Of a stretch of 64,000 nt of DNA, positions 8,967-17,218 are shown in pieces. The translations under genes and the position numbers were made by a program. Below the pieces are notes generated by a model. That model saw only the letters and a list, made by a program, of their open reading frames with translations, was not told the origin of the DNA and ran no database searches. Source of the DNA: Clostridium thermarum (GTDB taxonomy: Bacteria > Bacillota > Clostridia > Clostridiales > Clostridiaceae); NCBI RefSeq assembly GCF_006351925.1, contig NZ_CP040924.1, forward strand, positions 366,501 to 430,500. Reading direction: 5' to 3'. Within the stretch, counting starts at the first letter, position 1, and the number at the start of each line of letters is the position of its first letter.

Positions 8967-9376
8967 GTATCCCCACCGCCATCCGCATATTGCTTATTCA
9001 TGTCATTTATTACCTCGTCAATATCTCTGGTAAAAGGAAAGGGACGTACAACATATTCATCGCCTTGGTCTCGATAATAATTACAGCTTAGACGAATATC
9101 CAAGCTCTGTGAGGCTTCTGCATCAACTCTTCGGATAACATTTTTCAACTCGGCTTTTAGATAATCCAGTTCGTCCTGCATGGAGCCGGTTGTATCTACA
9201 ACAAACATCAAGTCCAATATATTGCTGTCATCATCTATTGTTTTGAAGTCTACATAAATGGGTTCTGAGACGGAAGCTATATGAGTAGATATATCTTTTT
9301 TACCGCACCCAACATATAATAGGCTTATTGCTGCAAGTACAATGAATATGATTATTCTATTTTTCTTGAATTTCAT
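8945..9376 (-). pseudogene. VWA-domain lipoprotein, 3' truncated at a repeat
   Basis: The N-terminus is a lipoprotein signal (hydrophobic run to LLYVGC, Cys24), so the product would be anchored outside the membrane. A von Willebrand A domain follows, with the metal-site motif DTTGSM at about residues 61-66 and a long helix DELDYLKAELKNVI. VWA domains are about 180 residues, but this frame stops after 143 aa. The last codons (GAA GAT TTT TCG TAG) are not VWA sequence; they are the hairpin of the stop-heptad repeat at 8890-8966. The second half of the domain is therefore missing and the gene was probably cut by the repeat or a deletion at its edge. A shortened product could still be made. Confidence 0.75.
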
Positions 9377-9493
9377 GAAAAGGAAGATAATATACTCTTA
9401 TGTATAGGTGCTTTGGCCACAATAATTTTCGTATATATTTATATAGATTAATTTGGTATACTTGAGATGAAAATATAAAGGAGAGGATACAAT

Positions 9494-9775
9494 ATGGATA
9501 GGTTACTCATTATAATTGTAATAGTATTTTTAGTCTTTTCACTCCTTACCTATTTACTTCATAGGCTTTTCAAGAAAGCAAGAGTAGTAAAATATCTTCC
9601 TGCAATTCTTTGTCTTATAATCACCATAGTCAACATAGTAATAGCTAGAAGTGGAACCGGAGAAGGATTTGGTGATCTTGCTAGGATAATTATCGCAATG
9701 ATTACCTTTGCAGGCTTTATATCAGGTATGCTCAGTGCACTGTGGTTTGATTATATTGCCTCAAAGTCTAGATAA
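9494..9775 (+). CDS. Small membrane protein of unknown function
   Basis: A 93-aa protein with three predicted membrane helices (about residues 3-23, 34-52 and 63-87) joined by a basic loop HRLFKKAR and a Gly-rich loop SGTGEGFG. I do not recognise a family. AGGAGAGG stands 7 nt before the ATG, so it is a credible gene. The region after the stop contains a long imperfect inverted repeat (GGGACGTTTTG with CAAAGCGTCC, about 9786-9830) without a clear T-run. Confidence 0.7.
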   Translation: MDRLLIIIVIVFLVFSLLTYLLHRLFKKARVVKYLPAILCLIITIVNIVIARSGTGEGFGDLARIIIAMITFAGFISGMLSALWFDYIASKSR

Positions 9776-9932
9776 GATGGCAGCGGGACGTTTTGTTTGA
9801 CACATTTCTGTGGAAAGCAAAGCGTCCTGATGGCTTAAAAGAGGATTTTTTGCAGCCTTGTAGAAATCTATAAAGGTATAAAAATATAATTACCGGAATA
9901 TATAGAATATTATTAAGTCGAGAGGTGCCTCA

Positions 9933-11696
9933 ATGCTTAAAAAGAAAGATTACATACTTATTTTTTTGTTAACTTTAATATATTCTGTAATTGCCTTATT
10001 TAATCTGGGAACTACAAAGGTGCCGGAGAGTTTTTGGCAGCCTAAAGTCCTTGGTGAAACTTTTTATGTTGATCTCGGAGAGGATAAGGAGCTTGAAAAG
10101 ATCAGCTATTTTGTGGGCCTTGGCGAAGGAACCTACAATGTGAGTTTTTCCACCGATAAGGTTAATTGGAAGAACAGAACGGCTATGGACCAGCACAAAA
10201 TATTTAGGTGGACTACCGTGGATGTGGATACCAGAGCAAGATATGTTAAATTTACAGTAATCAAGCCGGATGGAATGCTGAACGAAATTGGCATATTCGC
10301 CAAAGGGGAGGATAAGCCCCTTCCGATAGTGGAATTGATTGAAGAAAAGGTATCCGCAAAGGGCCAGGGAAGTCCCCAGCTGGTATTCGATGAGCAGCAG
10401 TACGTGCAGTCAGAGCGATCATTCCTAACCGGCATGTATTTTGATGAACTATATCATGGAAGAACAGCCTATGAAATGTTATACAAGCTAGAGCACTATG
10501 AGTGGACACATCCACCTTTGGGAAAAATATTTATAGCTCTGGGGGTAGCTATATTTGGCATGAATCCATTCGGGTGGAGAATTGCAGGAACACTCTTTGG
10601 TATTGCAATGATCACCTGCATCTATATCCTGGGAAAGAGGTTGTTTAAGAGGACAGAATTTGCATTCCTTACAGCCTTTTTACTGACCTTTGATTTTATG
10701 CATTTTACCCAGACAAGAATAGCTACAGTGGATGGATATGCAGTATTTTTTATAATATTGATGTATTACTTTATGTTAAAATTCATTGAGACAAAACCAA
10801 GCAAAGCTGGGCTTAAGAAATCTATAGTCTCCCTGGGACTTTCCGGCTTGTTTTTCGCCTTTGGAGCGGCTACAAAATGGATTTGTATTTATGCTGCTGT
10901 GGGACTGGCAATTTTGTTTTTTAAGGAAATATATGATAGGTATACTGAATACAAGAAGGCGGTAGAATATTTAAGGCTGGAAAATGCTGCAGAGAATATG
11001 GATGAATATGAAGCTTGCAGCAATATAAAAGCTAATTTCAAAAAACATACAGTCAAAACAATAGGCTGGGCTGTTCTATTCTTTATTGTAATACCCCTTG
11101 CAGTATATATAGCTTCCTATATTCCATTTATGATGATTCCGGGACCAGGACATGGGCTTATTGATGTATTTAAGGTCCAGGTGCGTATGTTCAGCTACCA
11201 TAATGATCTTGTGGCTACCCATCCCTATGCATCGCCATGGTACGAATGGCCTATTATCTTAAGGCCTATGTGGTACTATTATGGCAAGGACTATCTGCCG
11301 GCAGGGAAGATGTCCAGTATAGTTGCCATGGGAAATCCGGCTGTATGGTGGCTAGGTTCCTTGGCCTTTATTGCCGTGATTATAATTGGACTGAAGAAGA
11401 AGGATAAGGTAGCTTTCTTTATAGTATTGGGAGGCTTATCAAATTATTTACCCTGGGTACTGGTTTCCAGGATAACCTTTATATATCACTTTTTTGCATC
11501 AGTTCCTTTTATCATACTGAGCATCGTATATATGGCGGCACATCTATATGAAAAGAAAAAAAGCAGAAGATACCATATTTATGGCTATATGGTGCTGGTG
11601 GTAGCCCTGTTTATTCTGTTCTATCCTACCATATCCGGTACCGTGGTTGATGAAAGCTATGGATTCGGATTTTTGAAAATGTTTGAAGGCTGGTAA
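9933..11696 (+). CDS. PMT-family protein O-mannosyltransferase-like glycosyltransferase (GT39)
   Basis: A 587-aa polytopic membrane glycosyltransferase of the dolichyl/polyprenyl-phosphate-mannose-protein mannosyltransferase type. An N-terminal membrane helix is followed by an external beta-rich insert (about residues 40-135, with STDKVNW and ARYVKFTV) resembling a discoidin/F5-8C fold. The PMT core follows: FDELYHGRTAYE with Asp171-Glu172, the acidic pair needed for catalysis, then HPPLGK and about nine more helices. Family members move mannose from a polyprenyl phosphate carrier to Ser/Thr of exported proteins or to cell-surface polymers. The discoidin-like insert ahead of the acidic loop is unusual and may recognise the acceptor. 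It is monocistronic; a terminator lies within the following composite repeat. Confidence 0.88.
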   Translation: MLKKKDYILIFLLTLIYSVIALFNLGTTKVPESFWQPKVLGETFYVDLGEDKELEKISYFVGLGEGTYNVSFSTDKVNWKNRTAMDQHKIFRWTTVDVDTRARYVKFTVIKPDGMLNEIGIFAKGEDKPLPIVELIEEKVSAKGQGSPQLVFDEQQYVQSERSFLTGMYFDELYHGRTAYEMLYKLEHYEWTHPPLGKIFIALGVAIFGMNPFGWRIAGTLFGIAMITCIYILGKRLFKRTEFAFLTAFLLTFDFMHFTQTRIATVDGYAVFFIILMYYFMLKFIETKPSKAGLKKSIVSLGLSGLFFAFGAATKWICIYAAVGLAILFFKEIYDRYTEYKKAVEYLRLENAAENMDEYEACSNIKANFKKHTVKTIGWAVLFFIVIPLAVYIASYIPFMMIPGPGHGLIDVFKVQVRMFSYHNDLVATHPYASPWYEWPIILRPMWYYYGKDYLPAGKMSSIVAMGNPAVWWLGSLAFIAVIIIGLKKKDKVAFFIVLGGLSNYLPWVLVSRITFIYHFFASVPFIILSIVYMAAHLYEKKKSRRYHIYGYMVLVVALFILFYPTISGTVVDESYGFGFLKMFEGW

Positions 11697-11703
11697 TAGT
11701 ATT

Positions 11704-11926
11704 CAATTAGTAATTAATAATGAGTAATTATGGATGAAATTCAGCGGAGCTGATTTTCTACAAAATTATATTATAAAAACTGCGTTGTGACGCAGTTTTA
11801 TTTTTTTGAGCCACCCAAGCTGTTGGTTGGGTAAATAGTTATATTATCACATGCCTAAAAAATTATTAAATTGAAGATTTTTCGTAGTTAAACGAAGAAA
11901 AATCCTCCATAACTACTCATTACATT
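11704..11926. repeat. Composite stop-heptad repeat, class A, enclosing a terminator
   Basis: The left arm has ATTAGTA, ATTAATA and ATGAGTA heptads and is followed by hairpin P1, GAAATTCAGC (11736-11745), GGA, GCTGATTTTC (11749-11758). About 110 nt of other sequence follows, including the pmt terminator. Then comes hairpin P2, GAAGATTTTTCG with CGAAGAAAAATCCTC (about 11873-11907), and a right arm CCATAACTACTCATTAC, which resembles the reverse complement of the left. This copy fills most of the 360-nt gap between pmt and the GGDEF-EAL gene. Confidence 0.8.
11776..11807 (+). terminator. Rho-independent terminator of the PMT gene, inside a composite repeat
   Basis: AAAACTGCG (11776-11784) and CGCAGTTTT (11791-11799) form a 9-bp stem with a 6-nt loop TTGTGA, followed by ATTTTTTT. 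Confidence 0.9.
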
Positions 11927-12056
11927 TCCGGTGAATCATAAAAGGAATTTATTAAGCTTTGTTGAATAATATATTGTTGAGTAATAGATAGTTGTTTAAT
12001 TTAAGTGATAAGAGGTTCAGAGAAATAAATACATATTATTCTTTAAGAGGTAAATT

Positions 12057-13808
12057 ATGGAAAAGTTTGAAATGGCAGAAATTTGTGAAAAAGATATAGA
12101 ACATACTGTAATGGAACTAATGAAAAAGCAAGAGGAATTAAAGAAAAGAGAAGAACGCTACAGGGTAATTGCAGAGGCTACCAAGGATATCATCTGGGAA
12201 ATGGATCTGACCAGCCACCAGTGGTATTTTAATGGCAAGCTATATGATATTCTTGGTTATAATCCTGGAGAATTGGAGAACTTAGAGGCGTGGTTTAACA
12301 TTATCCATCCTAGCGATATAGAGCTTGTAAGAGAAGCTATTAGAAAGCAAAGTGGTAAAAATATTGAAGTTCACACCTTCGAATATAGGGTTAAGTGTAA
12401 AGATGGGACATACAAGTGGCTGGTTACAAATTCAAAATGTGAATATGATGAGGGAGGAAAGCCAATCAAGGCCTTTGGAGTACTTACGGATATAACAGAA
12501 CTCAAAGAGCAGCAAAAGAGAATATATGATTTGGCTTATTATGATCCTGTGACCGGTCTCCCTAATAGGATTATGCTGGCAGAAGTAATTAATGAAAAGA
12601 TAAAAAAGGCTAATGAAAGCAAGTCAAAATTTTCAATGATCTACATAGACTTGGATAACTTTAAGGTCATTAATGATTCTTATGGACATTCATTAGGAGA
12701 TAAACTACTGGTGGAGGTAAGCAAGAGGCTTAAAGAAATTAACAGAAATAAGATCAATAGCTTTAGACTGGGTGGAGACGAATTTATCGTTTTAATGGAA
12801 GACATCAAAGATAAAGAGGAAGTAGAGCAACTTTCAAGATATTTGCATAAGGTCTTAGCCAGTGTTATTTGCATTGACGGAAAGGTATTTCACATAACCC
12901 ACAGTAGTGGTGCCGTAATTTATCCCGATCATGGTACAGATTTTAACGAGCTCCTAAAAAATGCGGACACAGCCATGTATAAGTCGAAGGAAGCAGGCAG
13001 AGGCAATAATTCTTTTTATGATGACAAGATGGGAGAAGCAGCCATAGAGAAAATTAAAATTGAGGCAGACTTGCATAAGGCTATAGAGAATAACGAGTTT
13101 CAACTATATTACCAACCTATTGTTGATGTAGCAGATGCAAGAATAAAAGGGTGTGAAGCCCTGGTGAGATGGATACATCCCAAGGAAGGTATGATTTCAC
13201 CGGCGAAATTTATTAGTATTGCAGAAGAAAATGGAACTATAATAGAAATAGGGCGGTGGGTCTTTGAGAATGCATGTAAATATGCAAAAAAGATGTATGA
13301 CAGGGGGTACACTGATTTTTATGTTTCAGTCAATATTTCACCTCATCAACTGCTCCAAAAGGAGTTTACTGATTTAATCTTAAAGACCATAGAGAAGGTA
13401 GGTGTGGCTCCGGAACTTATATTGATAGAGATTACTGAATCAGTGTTGATAGAATCTATGAACTTAGCTGTCAGAAAGTTAAAAAAGCTCAGAGACAAAA
13501 ATATAAAGATAGCTCTGGATGACTTTGGCTGCGGATATTCTTCACTGACATATTTACGGACCCTGCCAATAAATTTGGTTAAAATAGATAGGTCCTTTAT
13601 CTCTGATATAAAGTCTGAGGAAGATACACAAAATATTACTAACATTATTATCCTCCTGGGAAAACAGTTAGGCTTAAATGTTATTGCTGAAGGAGTAGAG
13701 AATCATAGCCAGCTGAATTATTTGAAAAAACATAAATGCGACATGTTTCAAGGGTATTTGGTCAGTAAGCCAGTGCCTGAAGAAGAATTTATCAAATTGT
13801 TGAAATAA
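12057..13808 (+). CDS. PAS-GGDEF-EAL protein (cyclic-di-GMP turnover)
   Basis: A 583-aa soluble signalling protein. A short coiled coil (residues 18-36) leads into a PAS domain of the PAS_3 type (about 36-155, ending FGVLTDITELK). Next is a GGDEF diguanylate-cyclase domain with intact GGDEF at 239-243, and then an EAL phosphodiesterase domain with EAL at 367-369, NISPHQL, EITES, DDFGCGYSS, KIDRSF and AEGVE. All key EAL residues seem present, so the protein could make or destroy c-di-GMP. In many such tandems the GGDEF half only senses GTP. No membrane segment is seen. TAAGAGG lies 6 nt before the ATG. The DUF1275 remnant follows about 45 nt later on the same strand. Confidence 0.94.
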   Translation: MEKFEMAEICEKDIEHTVMELMKKQEELKKREERYRVIAEATKDIIWEMDLTSHQWYFNGKLYDILGYNPGELENLEAWFNIIHPSDIELVREAIRKQSGKNIEVHTFEYRVKCKDGTYKWLVTNSKCEYDEGGKPIKAFGVLTDITELKEQQKRIYDLAYYDPVTGLPNRIMLAEVINEKIKKANESKSKFSMIYIDLDNFKVINDSYGHSLGDKLLVEVSKRLKEINRNKINSFRLGGDEFIVLMEDIKDKEEVEQLSRYLHKVLASVICIDGKVFHITHSSGAVIYPDHGTDFNELLKNADTAMYKSKEAGRGNNSFYDDKMGEAAIEKIKIEADLHKAIENNEFQLYYQPIVDVADARIKGCEALVRWIHPKEGMISPAKFISIAEENGTIIEIGRWVFENACKYAKKMYDRGYTDFYVSVNISPHQLLQKEFTDLILKTIEKVGVAPELILIEITESVLIESMNLAVRKLKKLRDKNIKIALDDFGCGYSSLTYLRTLPINLVKIDRSFISDIKSEEDTQNITNIIILLGKQLGLNVIAEGVENHSQLNYLKKHKCDMFQGYLVSKPVPEEEFIKLLK

Positions 13809-13853
13809 AAAATACTTTAAGCTCCTAGGATACCTCTAGAAGGAAGGACTATA

Positions 13854-14051
13854 ATGAAAACTAAAAATGTTCAAATGTCAGAATCATATCTTGCAGGAAT
13901 GCTGCTTGCAGTTGTGGGTGGTTTCTTGGATGCTTACACCTATATCTTAGAGGCCATATATTTAAGGGGAGCCGTCTTGGACTCCCCTATAGCTTTATTC
14001 AATATATTTGGTGCCTCCATGCAGATGAGTCAGAAGAAAGGAACTTTTTAA
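13854..14051 (+). pseudogene. DUF1275 (YoaK-like) membrane protein, N-terminal remnant
   Basis: The frame has a good ribosome site (AAGGAAGG, 7 nt) and starts like a DUF1275 membrane protein: a helix carrying LAVVGGFLDAYTYI. That family is about 210-230 aa with six helices, but here homology is lost after about residue 31 and the frame stops at 65 aa. The lost part is replaced by sequence that on the opposite strand belongs to the RelA/SpoT remnant. An inverted repeat AGGGGAG/CTCCCCT (13965-13988) sits at the junction. Two gene fragments pointing at each other show a deletion or rearrangement here. Confidence 0.7.
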
Positions 14052-14400
14052 GACATCCAGTTCATTGAGGATAGTATCTATATCTCCGCCATTTCCTGTC
14101 AAAGTCTTTATTCTGACCTTTATATTATCTATTTGATTTGCATAATTATGCTCCTGCTCTCTAAGATTGTCAGCAAGATGCTTAATGAAGGAACCCATTT
14201 CATCGGCAGTACCCGCCAAGCGGTTAAACATGATGAGGTAACTTCTCAATAGCTCATTGTCGATATCGTAGGGATATCTAACATCGTGATCGAGCTCGCT
14301 CCAAGCTTCCTCAAATATGGTCCTCACCTGAATTTCTGCAAAGATAGTTTCATTGGTTGGGTGAGACTTTATTACATAATTAAAACAAAGAGGTTCACAC
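13995..14400 (-). pseudogene. RelA/SpoT-domain (p)ppGpp synthetase, C-terminal remnant
   Basis: Translated on the minus strand, this stretch gives NYVIKSHPT, then FAEIQVRTIFEEAWSELDHD and VRYPYDI, the hallmark end of the RelA/SpoT nucleotidyltransferase domain, followed by a helical tail ending LDVLKSSF. The synthetase start (with its G-loop and catalytic Asp) is missing. Upstream the frame runs on to 14612 but turns into low-quality sequence antisense to the next gene. The usual YRSLHY motif is broken to LCFNY, so the break lies near 14390. It is certainly non-functional as a synthetase. Confidence 0.75.
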
Positions 14401-14471
14401 AGTGCGAAATTAAAGAATTTTCTGAAAACAACGATAATATAGTATAAGAAAATAGAAAGGTGGTGCAGGAT

Positions 14472-14720
14472 ATGTATGAAAAAAATATAAGAAGTAATTT
14501 TAAAGATTTTAATATTCCAAGACAGGAGAGAATACCGGGAAGGGAAAAGCTCAGTTATGAAGATAAGCTTAGAAGCGCTGCTGAACATCTGTCTCAATTT
14601 GCAGATTTTCATGGAATAATTGATAGATTAGAAAAGATAAAAGAAGAGGAAAAAAGAAAGGCAGATCCTGTACTGAACTTTATCTATCATTTGCAAAAGG
14701 TTAAGGTTGAGAAAAGTTAA
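14472..14720 (+). CDS. Small charged protein of unknown function
   Basis: An 82-aa soluble, highly charged protein with start ATG 14472 chosen because AAAGGTGG lies 8 nt before it; a GTG at 14460 is also in frame. The middle (YEDKLRSAAEHLSQFADFHGIIDRLEKIKEEEKRK) looks helical and amphipathic. I recognise no family. It is followed 2 nt later by a short frame (14723-14854). It may have invaded or survived next to the RelA remnant: the opposite strand holds only non-homologous sequence. Confidence 0.55.
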   Translation: MYEKNIRSNFKDFNIPRQERIPGREKLSYEDKLRSAAEHLSQFADFHGIIDRLEKIKEEEKRKADPVLNFIYHLQKVKVEKS

Positions 14721-14722
14721 AT

Positions 14723-14854
14723 ATGAGGGAATTTACAGTGTTTTGCGAAATATATGCAGATGAAAATTATAGGGGTGTAAGATATGGAAGTCCTGAAGAA
14801 ATTCAAAAACTAATGCTATGTTACATCTTTTATCTTTTTCTAAATATTATATAA
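14723..14854 (+). CDS. Possible 43-aa ORF of unknown function
   Basis: ATG 14723 to TAA 14852-14854 encodes 43 aa beginning MREFTVFCEIYADENYRG and including GSPEEIQKLML. It starts 2 nt after the preceding stop and could be translationally coupled, but no clear ribosome site stands ahead of it. Its end runs into the AT-rich palindrome. It may be the N-terminal relic of a longer gene. Weak evidence. Confidence 0.3.
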   Translation: MREFTVFCEIYADENYRGVRYGSPEEIQKLMLCYIFYLFLNII

Positions 14855-14880
14855 TATTAGTATAATATTATATAATATTT
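14842..14880. promoter_or_regulatory. Perfect 18-bp AT-only inverted repeat upstream of greA
   Basis: AAATATTATATAATATTA (14842-14859), centre GTA, and its exact reverse complement (14863-14880) lie 6 nt before AAGGAGG of greA. It contains several TATAAT-like boxes, so it may be an operator laid over the -10 region or a transcript hairpin. No named regulator site matches it. Confidence 0.5.
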
Positions 14881-14901
14881 CTCAAGGAGGGTTACCCTTA
14901 A

Positions 14902-15366
14902 ATGAACAACACACTGACGAAAGAAAATATGAGAAAGTTAAAAGAAGAATTAGAATATAGAATGACAGTAAAAAGAGCAGAAATAGCCAGAGAAAAGGCA
15001 GAAGCGGCGGCTCATGGCGACAGGTCTGAAAATGCGGAATATAAGGAGGCCTGTGCCAATTATAGAGAAAATGATAATAGGATACAGTACTTATTAAACA
15101 TGATTAATACAGCAACAGTAATCGATGAAAATGAGGTTGACCAATCAGTTTTGGGTATCAACAAGAAAGCCCGTATTAAGTTTGTAGAATACGACGATGA
15201 AGATGTGGTAACCTTAGTGACTACTATGGATGCGGACCCTGAAAACATGCTTATAAGCATAGAATCTGATTTAGGAAAAGCCTTGATGGGAAAAAGAGCT
15301 GGGGACGTGGTTGAAGTTAATGCTCCCAGCGAGAAGTATACCGTTGAAATCTTAGAAATACTGTAG
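14902..15366 (+). CDS. greA: Transcription elongation factor GreA
   Basis: GreA rescues backtracked RNA polymerase by entering the secondary channel and stimulating transcript cleavage. The 154-aa length is close to the family norm. The N-terminal coiled coil (residues 5-78) carries the conserved tip region with AHGDRSENAEYKEA, whose acidic residues hold the catalytic magnesium. The C-terminal FKBP-like domain ends PSEKYTVEILEI. AAGGAGG stands at an optimal distance from the ATG. A TetR-family gene follows after 15 nt, probably on the same transcript. The genome may hold a second, more canonical greA; this copy reads as GreA/GreB family in general. Confidence 0.93.
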   Translation: MNNTLTKENMRKLKEELEYRMTVKRAEIAREKAEAAAHGDRSENAEYKEACANYRENDNRIQYLLNMINTATVIDENEVDQSVLGINKKARIKFVEYDDEDVVTLVTTMDADPENMLISIESDLGKALMGKRAGDVVEVNAPSEKYTVEILEIL

Positions 15367-15381
15367 TAAAAGGAAGGGCCT

Positions 15382-15954
15382 ATGAAACAGAATGCAAAAG
15401 CTGCCATAATAGACTCCTTTAAAGAACTGATAAGTAAGAAAGCAATAGATAAGATTACAGTGAAGGCGCTTTGTGAACACTGCGGCGTAAACAGACAGAG
15501 CTTTTATAATCATTTTACGTATATAATGGATGTTTTTAAATTCATATTTCACCAGGAGTTATCAAAGGAGATTGCCCAAAACAGAACCTTTGAAACCTGG
15601 GCAGGAGGCTTTTTGGCCACCATGAATTATTTAAAGAGAAATTCAAAAATGATGCTGCATGTGTACTATTCTTCTTATTGGCAGGAAGCTAAAACCTATA
15701 TTGCCCACCTTTCCGGAAGGCTTATGGAGGGTGTAGTTGATGAGTGCGTTGAAAAAATGCAAGTAAATTTAAAGGACAAGGACCGAAGCTTCATAGTTAA
15801 TTTTTATGTACATGTATTTAATGGACTCATGATTGACTGGGTAGATAGTGGAATGGAAGAGGAGCCTGAGATTATCCTAAAAAGACTTCTTGTTATGATT
15901 ACAGGAAGTATTCCAAGATCTGTGGAGGCCTTTGTAAAAGAAGATATAAGTTAA
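15382..15954 (+). CDS. TetR-family transcriptional regulator
   Basis: A 190-aa regulator. The N-terminal helix-turn-helix spans about residues 8-50, with IDKITVKALCEHCGVNRQSFYNHF as the recognition part. The C-terminal half resembles the TetR_C_8 / DhaS-like ligand-binding group. The ligand is unknown. It lies 15 nt after greA and is followed by a terminator. The next gene, a polytopic membrane protein at 16091, is a plausible target because such regulators commonly control an adjacent transporter-like gene. That link is inference. Confidence 0.88.
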   Translation: MKQNAKAAIIDSFKELISKKAIDKITVKALCEHCGVNRQSFYNHFTYIMDVFKFIFHQELSKEIAQNRTFETWAGGFLATMNYLKRNSKMMLHVYYSSYWQEAKTYIAHLSGRLMEGVVDECVEKMQVNLKDKDRSFIVNFYVHVFNGLMIDWVDSGMEEEPEIILKRLLVMITGSIPRSVEAFVKEDIS

Positions 15955-15968
15955 TAACCATACGTTAA

Positions 15969-16005
15969 AATGAAAGTGTAAAAATTAGACACTTTCATTT
16001 TTTTG
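15969..16005 (+). terminator. Rho-independent terminator of greA-tetR
   Basis: AATGAAAGTGT (15969-15979) pairs with ACACTTTCATT (15989-15999) across 9 nt and is followed by seven T residues including part of the stem end. Confidence 0.9.
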
Positions 16006-16090
16006 TCTATTGCAGATTGATTGTGAAAAATTATACAATATAAATATAGAGCACTAATAATTTACAATAAAGGATGTAAGGAGGAATAGT

Positions 16091-17068
16091 ATGTTTATTT
16101 TCAATTATGCCGACGGTGCAACTACATTAGGCGTATGGGGAGTATGGCTCCTTGTATTTTCAGGGCTTTTTATCTTTAATGAAGTGGCTCGTCGATGGAA
16201 GTATGTGGGACTTTTCAGTTTTGTTGTGTTACCATTAGTTCTTTCTGTACTGTGGTTTACTGTGCTAAAAGAGAAAACGTATACAGACTGGTTTCATTTA
16301 GCAAAGGTGTATTCTTCAACAGCAGGTTGCATAGGCTTCTGGTGCATCAGACATGTTAAATGGACTAACAAAGAGACAGGAAAGGAAGTTAGATTAGCTG
16401 ATAAGAAATGGGCCTTAGCTTTCCCGCCGCTGATACTTGCCATTAACATACTGGAGGCAGTAGCCCGAGATTTCCAAATCGGGATTCAATATCAGGGTGG
16501 AGGAATCTTGGTTGATGATGCTATGTATGTTCTTGGAGGTTCCTGGAATTTCATGAACGGTATAGCAGGTATTCTTAACATTATAACTATAACCGGATGG
16601 GTGGGTATTTGCTTAAGAAAGGAAACTGCCAAAGACAGAAGCAAAGATATGCTTTGGCCGGACATGCTGTGGTTTTGGATAATAGCCTATGATCTATGGA
16701 ATTTTGCATATACATACAACGCTTTACCTGGACATGCTTGGTACTGCGGTTTTGCGCTTCTTCTAGCTCCAACTCTCTGTGCCTTTACGGTAGGAAAGGG
16801 AGCATGGCTGCAGCATCGTGCACAAACTTTGGCTATATGGTGTATGTTTGCGCAGACCTTTCCGGCCTTCCAAGATCAGGGGGCTTTTGCTGTGGCATCC
16901 TCTTATAAGGAGGCACCACTCTTTGGTTTCAGCTTTGCTGCTCTATTAGCCAATATAGTAGTACTGATTTACATGATATACAAGGTAGTAAAGACAAAGA
17001 GAAATCCTTATTTTGGCGAGCTTTATACAGATTTAAGGGCTCATAAGGAAGTTAAAGCTCTTTCTTAG
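16091..17068 (+). CDS. Polytopic membrane protein of unknown function (DUF5692-like)
   Basis: A 325-aa integral membrane protein with about eight helices, rich in Trp and aromatic residues (GVWGVWLLVF, WFWIIAYDLWNFAYTYNALPGH). It ends in a basic tail. The helix pattern and the conserved WNFxYTYNxxPGH segment recall the DUF5692 family common in Clostridia and other anaerobes; that name is from memory and uncertain. TAAGGAGG gives a strong ribosome site. It sits between a TetR gene and hypB, but a class-B repeat and separate promoter-like DNA follow it, so it is probably not part of the hyp operon. Confidence 0.75.
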   Translation: MFIFNYADGATTLGVWGVWLLVFSGLFIFNEVARRWKYVGLFSFVVLPLVLSVLWFTVLKEKTYTDWFHLAKVYSSTAGCIGFWCIRHVKWTNKETGKEVRLADKKWALAFPPLILAINILEAVARDFQIGIQYQGGGILVDDAMYVLGGSWNFMNGIAGILNIITITGWVGICLRKETAKDRSKDMLWPDMLWFWIIAYDLWNFAYTYNALPGHAWYCGFALLLAPTLCAFTVGKGAWLQHRAQTLAIWCMFAQTFPAFQDQGAFAVASSYKEAPLFGFSFAALLANIVVLIYMIYKVVKTKRNPYFGELYTDLRAHKEVKALS

Positions 17069-17093
17069 GGGGGAGGTACCTTGCGGAGGTGCC

Positions 17094-17131
17094 CTTGTGA
17101 GGTGCCAGGCACCTCACAAGTCACAAGTCAC
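17094..17131. repeat. Class-B stop-heptad repeat (GGTGCC palindrome)
   Basis: CTTGTGAGGTGCC (17094-17106), A, GGCACCTCACAAG (17108-17120) is a perfect 13-bp inverted repeat with a single-base centre. It is followed by another TCACAAG heptad and TCAC. Read on the minus strand toward the core, the heptads are GTGACTT, each with TGA. The preceding GGTACCTTGCGGAGGTGCC looks like a partial extra copy of the core. Confidence 0.85.
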
Positions 17132-17218
17132 GACGACAACTCACATATTTCATTGCATATCTGTAATGTTTATTTTTATATAGTATAAGAATTTAAATGA
17201 ATTGGAGGATTTGATGGT

